NCBI GenBank assembly: GCA_020056045.1
Contig: JAGVIM010000164.1
Coordinates: 1 to 5,860, forward strand
Source of the DNA: Nanobdellota archaeon
GTDB taxonomy: Archaea > Nanobdellota > Nanobdellia > Pacearchaeales > GW2011-AR1
Length of the DNA: 5,860 nt
Direction of reading: 5' to 3'
This document shows positions 4,719 through 5,860 of the stretch, piece after piece. Under the pieces are notes generated by a model. That model did no database searches and was not told where the DNA came from. It worked only from the letters and a program-made list of their open reading frames with translations. A program made the translations under genes and the position numbers. Position 1 is the first letter of the stretch. Each line of letters opens with the position of its first letter.

Positions 4719-5860
4719 TTATTCCTCTCCTCCATTTCCAACATCTTCTCTATACAAACCTTTTAATTCTTCAGTAGTTGGAACTATTTTATTTAATAAA
4801 TAATTTAATTTAACATCCTGAGAAAATGTTTCAAGTCCATGCATTTCAGGTCCATGCTCTCTATGTCTAAAACTTCTTGAAATTTTAGCTCCTTCAATAG
4901 CTTCTGAAAATTGTTTTATCTGTTCTTGATCATAACCAGCACTTGCAATATCATCAACTAAATATCCAAGCCATTTTTGATAACCATTCTTAAATCTATC
5001 ACCATGTGAATTAACAATAGAACTTCTTATTGTTTGCTCAGGATTAATTACAGAATGTATTGATTTTTGTTCTAAATGATTAATAGGTTTTATTTTATCA
5101 TTTGTTCCATTTACTATTTTTGATTCTTCTACAATAACAATATTGTCTAAAATACTTCTATACAATTGTTTATCTTTCTCTAGATAATCTTTAATTCTTG
5201 AATTTGCCAATGAAAAATTAGGATCCATTCTTTTCATTTCTTTTAATTCTTGATCACTTGTAACTGAATATCTTAAATAAACTTGAGCAAGATTTACATC
5301 AATTTGTTCCAATGCTCTTGCTCTATTTATTTTTGTTTCTAATAATTCACAAATAATATGCTCTTTTGGAAACATATACATGCTTCTAGCTCCCTGAGCA
5401 TCTCTTTTATCAGTTATTTTATCTAAATATTTTAAAGAAACTTCTTTAGATCTTTTTACTGCCTTTGCTCTTTGACTTGTTCCAGAATCTAAATCAACAA
5501 CAATTTTTAATAATCCCTTTCTTAACTGATCTAGTTTTTCAATTTCAACTTTATCATCATAACCAGCCATATATCTAAGAGCAACTTCTCCCAAGTCATG
5601 TAGATCTTGAACTAATTCTTCTGTAACAACATAACCTCTGTCAACTATTTGTCTTTCTTTAAGAGAAGTACCTATTTGAGCTAAAATATGAGCCATAGCT
5701 TTAGTACTCTTTTGCCCTCTTAGATTAGGATCACAATCATAATCTTCATCATAAAGTTCAGCCCATTTATCAATTCCAGGTGTTTGTGTTAATTTTTCTA
5801 AGTTTTGTTTTTGAGATTTACTAGCTTTAACAGGCTCTAAATATCTATCTCTTTTGCCAA
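4719..5860 (-). CDS. Unrecognised helical soluble protein, N-terminus beyond window edge
   Basis: The frame is open from the stop at 4719 to the window edge, giving 379 visible residues. The first Met-containing start (ATG at 5696) has no plausible ribosome binding site, and the 54 codons before it are stop-free and protein-like (e.g. GIDKWAELYDEDYDCDP), so the real start lies outside the window. The protein is charged and predicted largely helical by eye, with no signal peptide or membrane segment in the visible part. No family is recognised. Noticeable segments are YVVTEELVQD (visible residues 76-85), which recurs almost exactly in the last gene of the operon, and a His/acid cluster HREHGPEMHG (visible residues 332-341) that might bind a metal or be structural. 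The C-terminus (GNGGEE) is encoded by the ribosome binding site of the peptidase gene. It belongs to the same operon; its role is unknown. Confidence 0.85.
   Translation of the reverse strand, partial: GKRDRYLEPVKASKSQKQNLEKLTQTPGIDKWAELYDEDYDCDPNLRGQKSTKAMAHILAQIGTSLKERQIVDRGYVVTEELVQDLHDLGEVALRYMAGYDDKVEIEKLDQLRKGLLKIVVDLDSGTSQRAKAVKRSKEVSLKYLDKITDKRDAQGARSMYMFPKEHIICELLETKINRARALEQIDVNLAQVYLRYSVTSDQELKEMKRMDPNFSLANSRIKDYLEKDKQLYRSILDNIVIVEESKIVNGTNDKIKPINHLEQKSIHSVINPEQTIRSSIVNSHGDRFKNGYQKWLGYLVDDIASAGYDQEQIKQFSEAIEGAKISRSFRHREHGPEMHGLETFSQDVKLNYLLNKIVPTTEELKGLYREDVGNGGEE
4724..4733 (-). promoter_or_regulatory. Ribosome binding site of the metallopeptidase gene
   Basis: GGAGGAGAGG lies 6 bases upstream of the ATG at 4717 and inside the last codons of the preceding gene. 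It decides the start at 4717 over the in-frame ATG at 4744, which would precede the site and overlap the upstream gene. Confidence 0.8.

Noticed and set aside
4715..4744. Upstream start for the peptidase (MLEMEERNK...)
   Set aside because: It would overlap the previous gene, precede the strong ribosome site and put acidic residues before the signal segment; the ATG at 4717 fits better.
5694..5696. ATG at 5696 as the start of the first gene
   Set aside because: No ribosome site nearby, and the same frame stays open to the window edge with protein-like codons, so the gene is partial.

Overview
This is an AT-rich, gene-dense fragment in which every credible gene lies on the minus strand, so transcription runs from position 5860 towards position 1. 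Six genes form one tightly packed, probably co-transcribed unit. Both ends are cut: the most upstream gene enters from beyond 5860, and the most downstream gene runs off position 1. There is no intergenic space over 14 bases, no RNA gene, no CRISPR array, and no recognisable promoter or terminator. The promoter must lie outside the window.

Order along the transcript: (1) 5860-4719, an unrecognised, largely helical soluble protein with its start outside the window; (2) 4717-3815, a membrane-anchored or exported zincin-type metallopeptidase with HELGH and a downstream AEG motif; (3) 3813-2584, a DNA-binding/nuclease-like protein with an N-terminal helix-turn-helix, seven short 'NPEF' repeats and a C-terminal PD-(D/E)XK-like domain; (4) 2582-2427, a 51-residue ribbon-helix-helix regulator; (5) 2430-1798, a fusion of an XRE-type helix-turn-helix with a sigma-70 region-4-like helix-turn-helix; (6) 1783-1, a large protein with a convincing PD-(D/E)XK nuclease core near residues 191-242 and a long helical remainder.

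The organism cannot be named with certainty. The short RHH protein with a 'RFRNRSH' helix, the repeat-array/nuclease protein, the orphan sigma-region-4-like HTH fused to XRE, the strong Shine-Dalgarno coupling and the low G+C content together resemble small-genome DPANN archaea (Woesearchaeota/Pacearchaeota type) or a plasmid or virus of such a host. A low-GC bacterium or phage is the main alternative. The standard genetic code fits: the one TGA stop overlaps the next ATG as ATGA.

Three successive junctions are TAA-N-ATG, with the ribosome binding site inside the last codons of the upstream gene, and the fourth is an ATGA overlap. This implies translational coupling. The set contains three DNA-binding regulators or HTH domains, two nuclease-like cores with the same motif geometry, one surface protease and one orphan. 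That looks more like an accessory or mobile element than housekeeping, but the joint function is inferred from context only.
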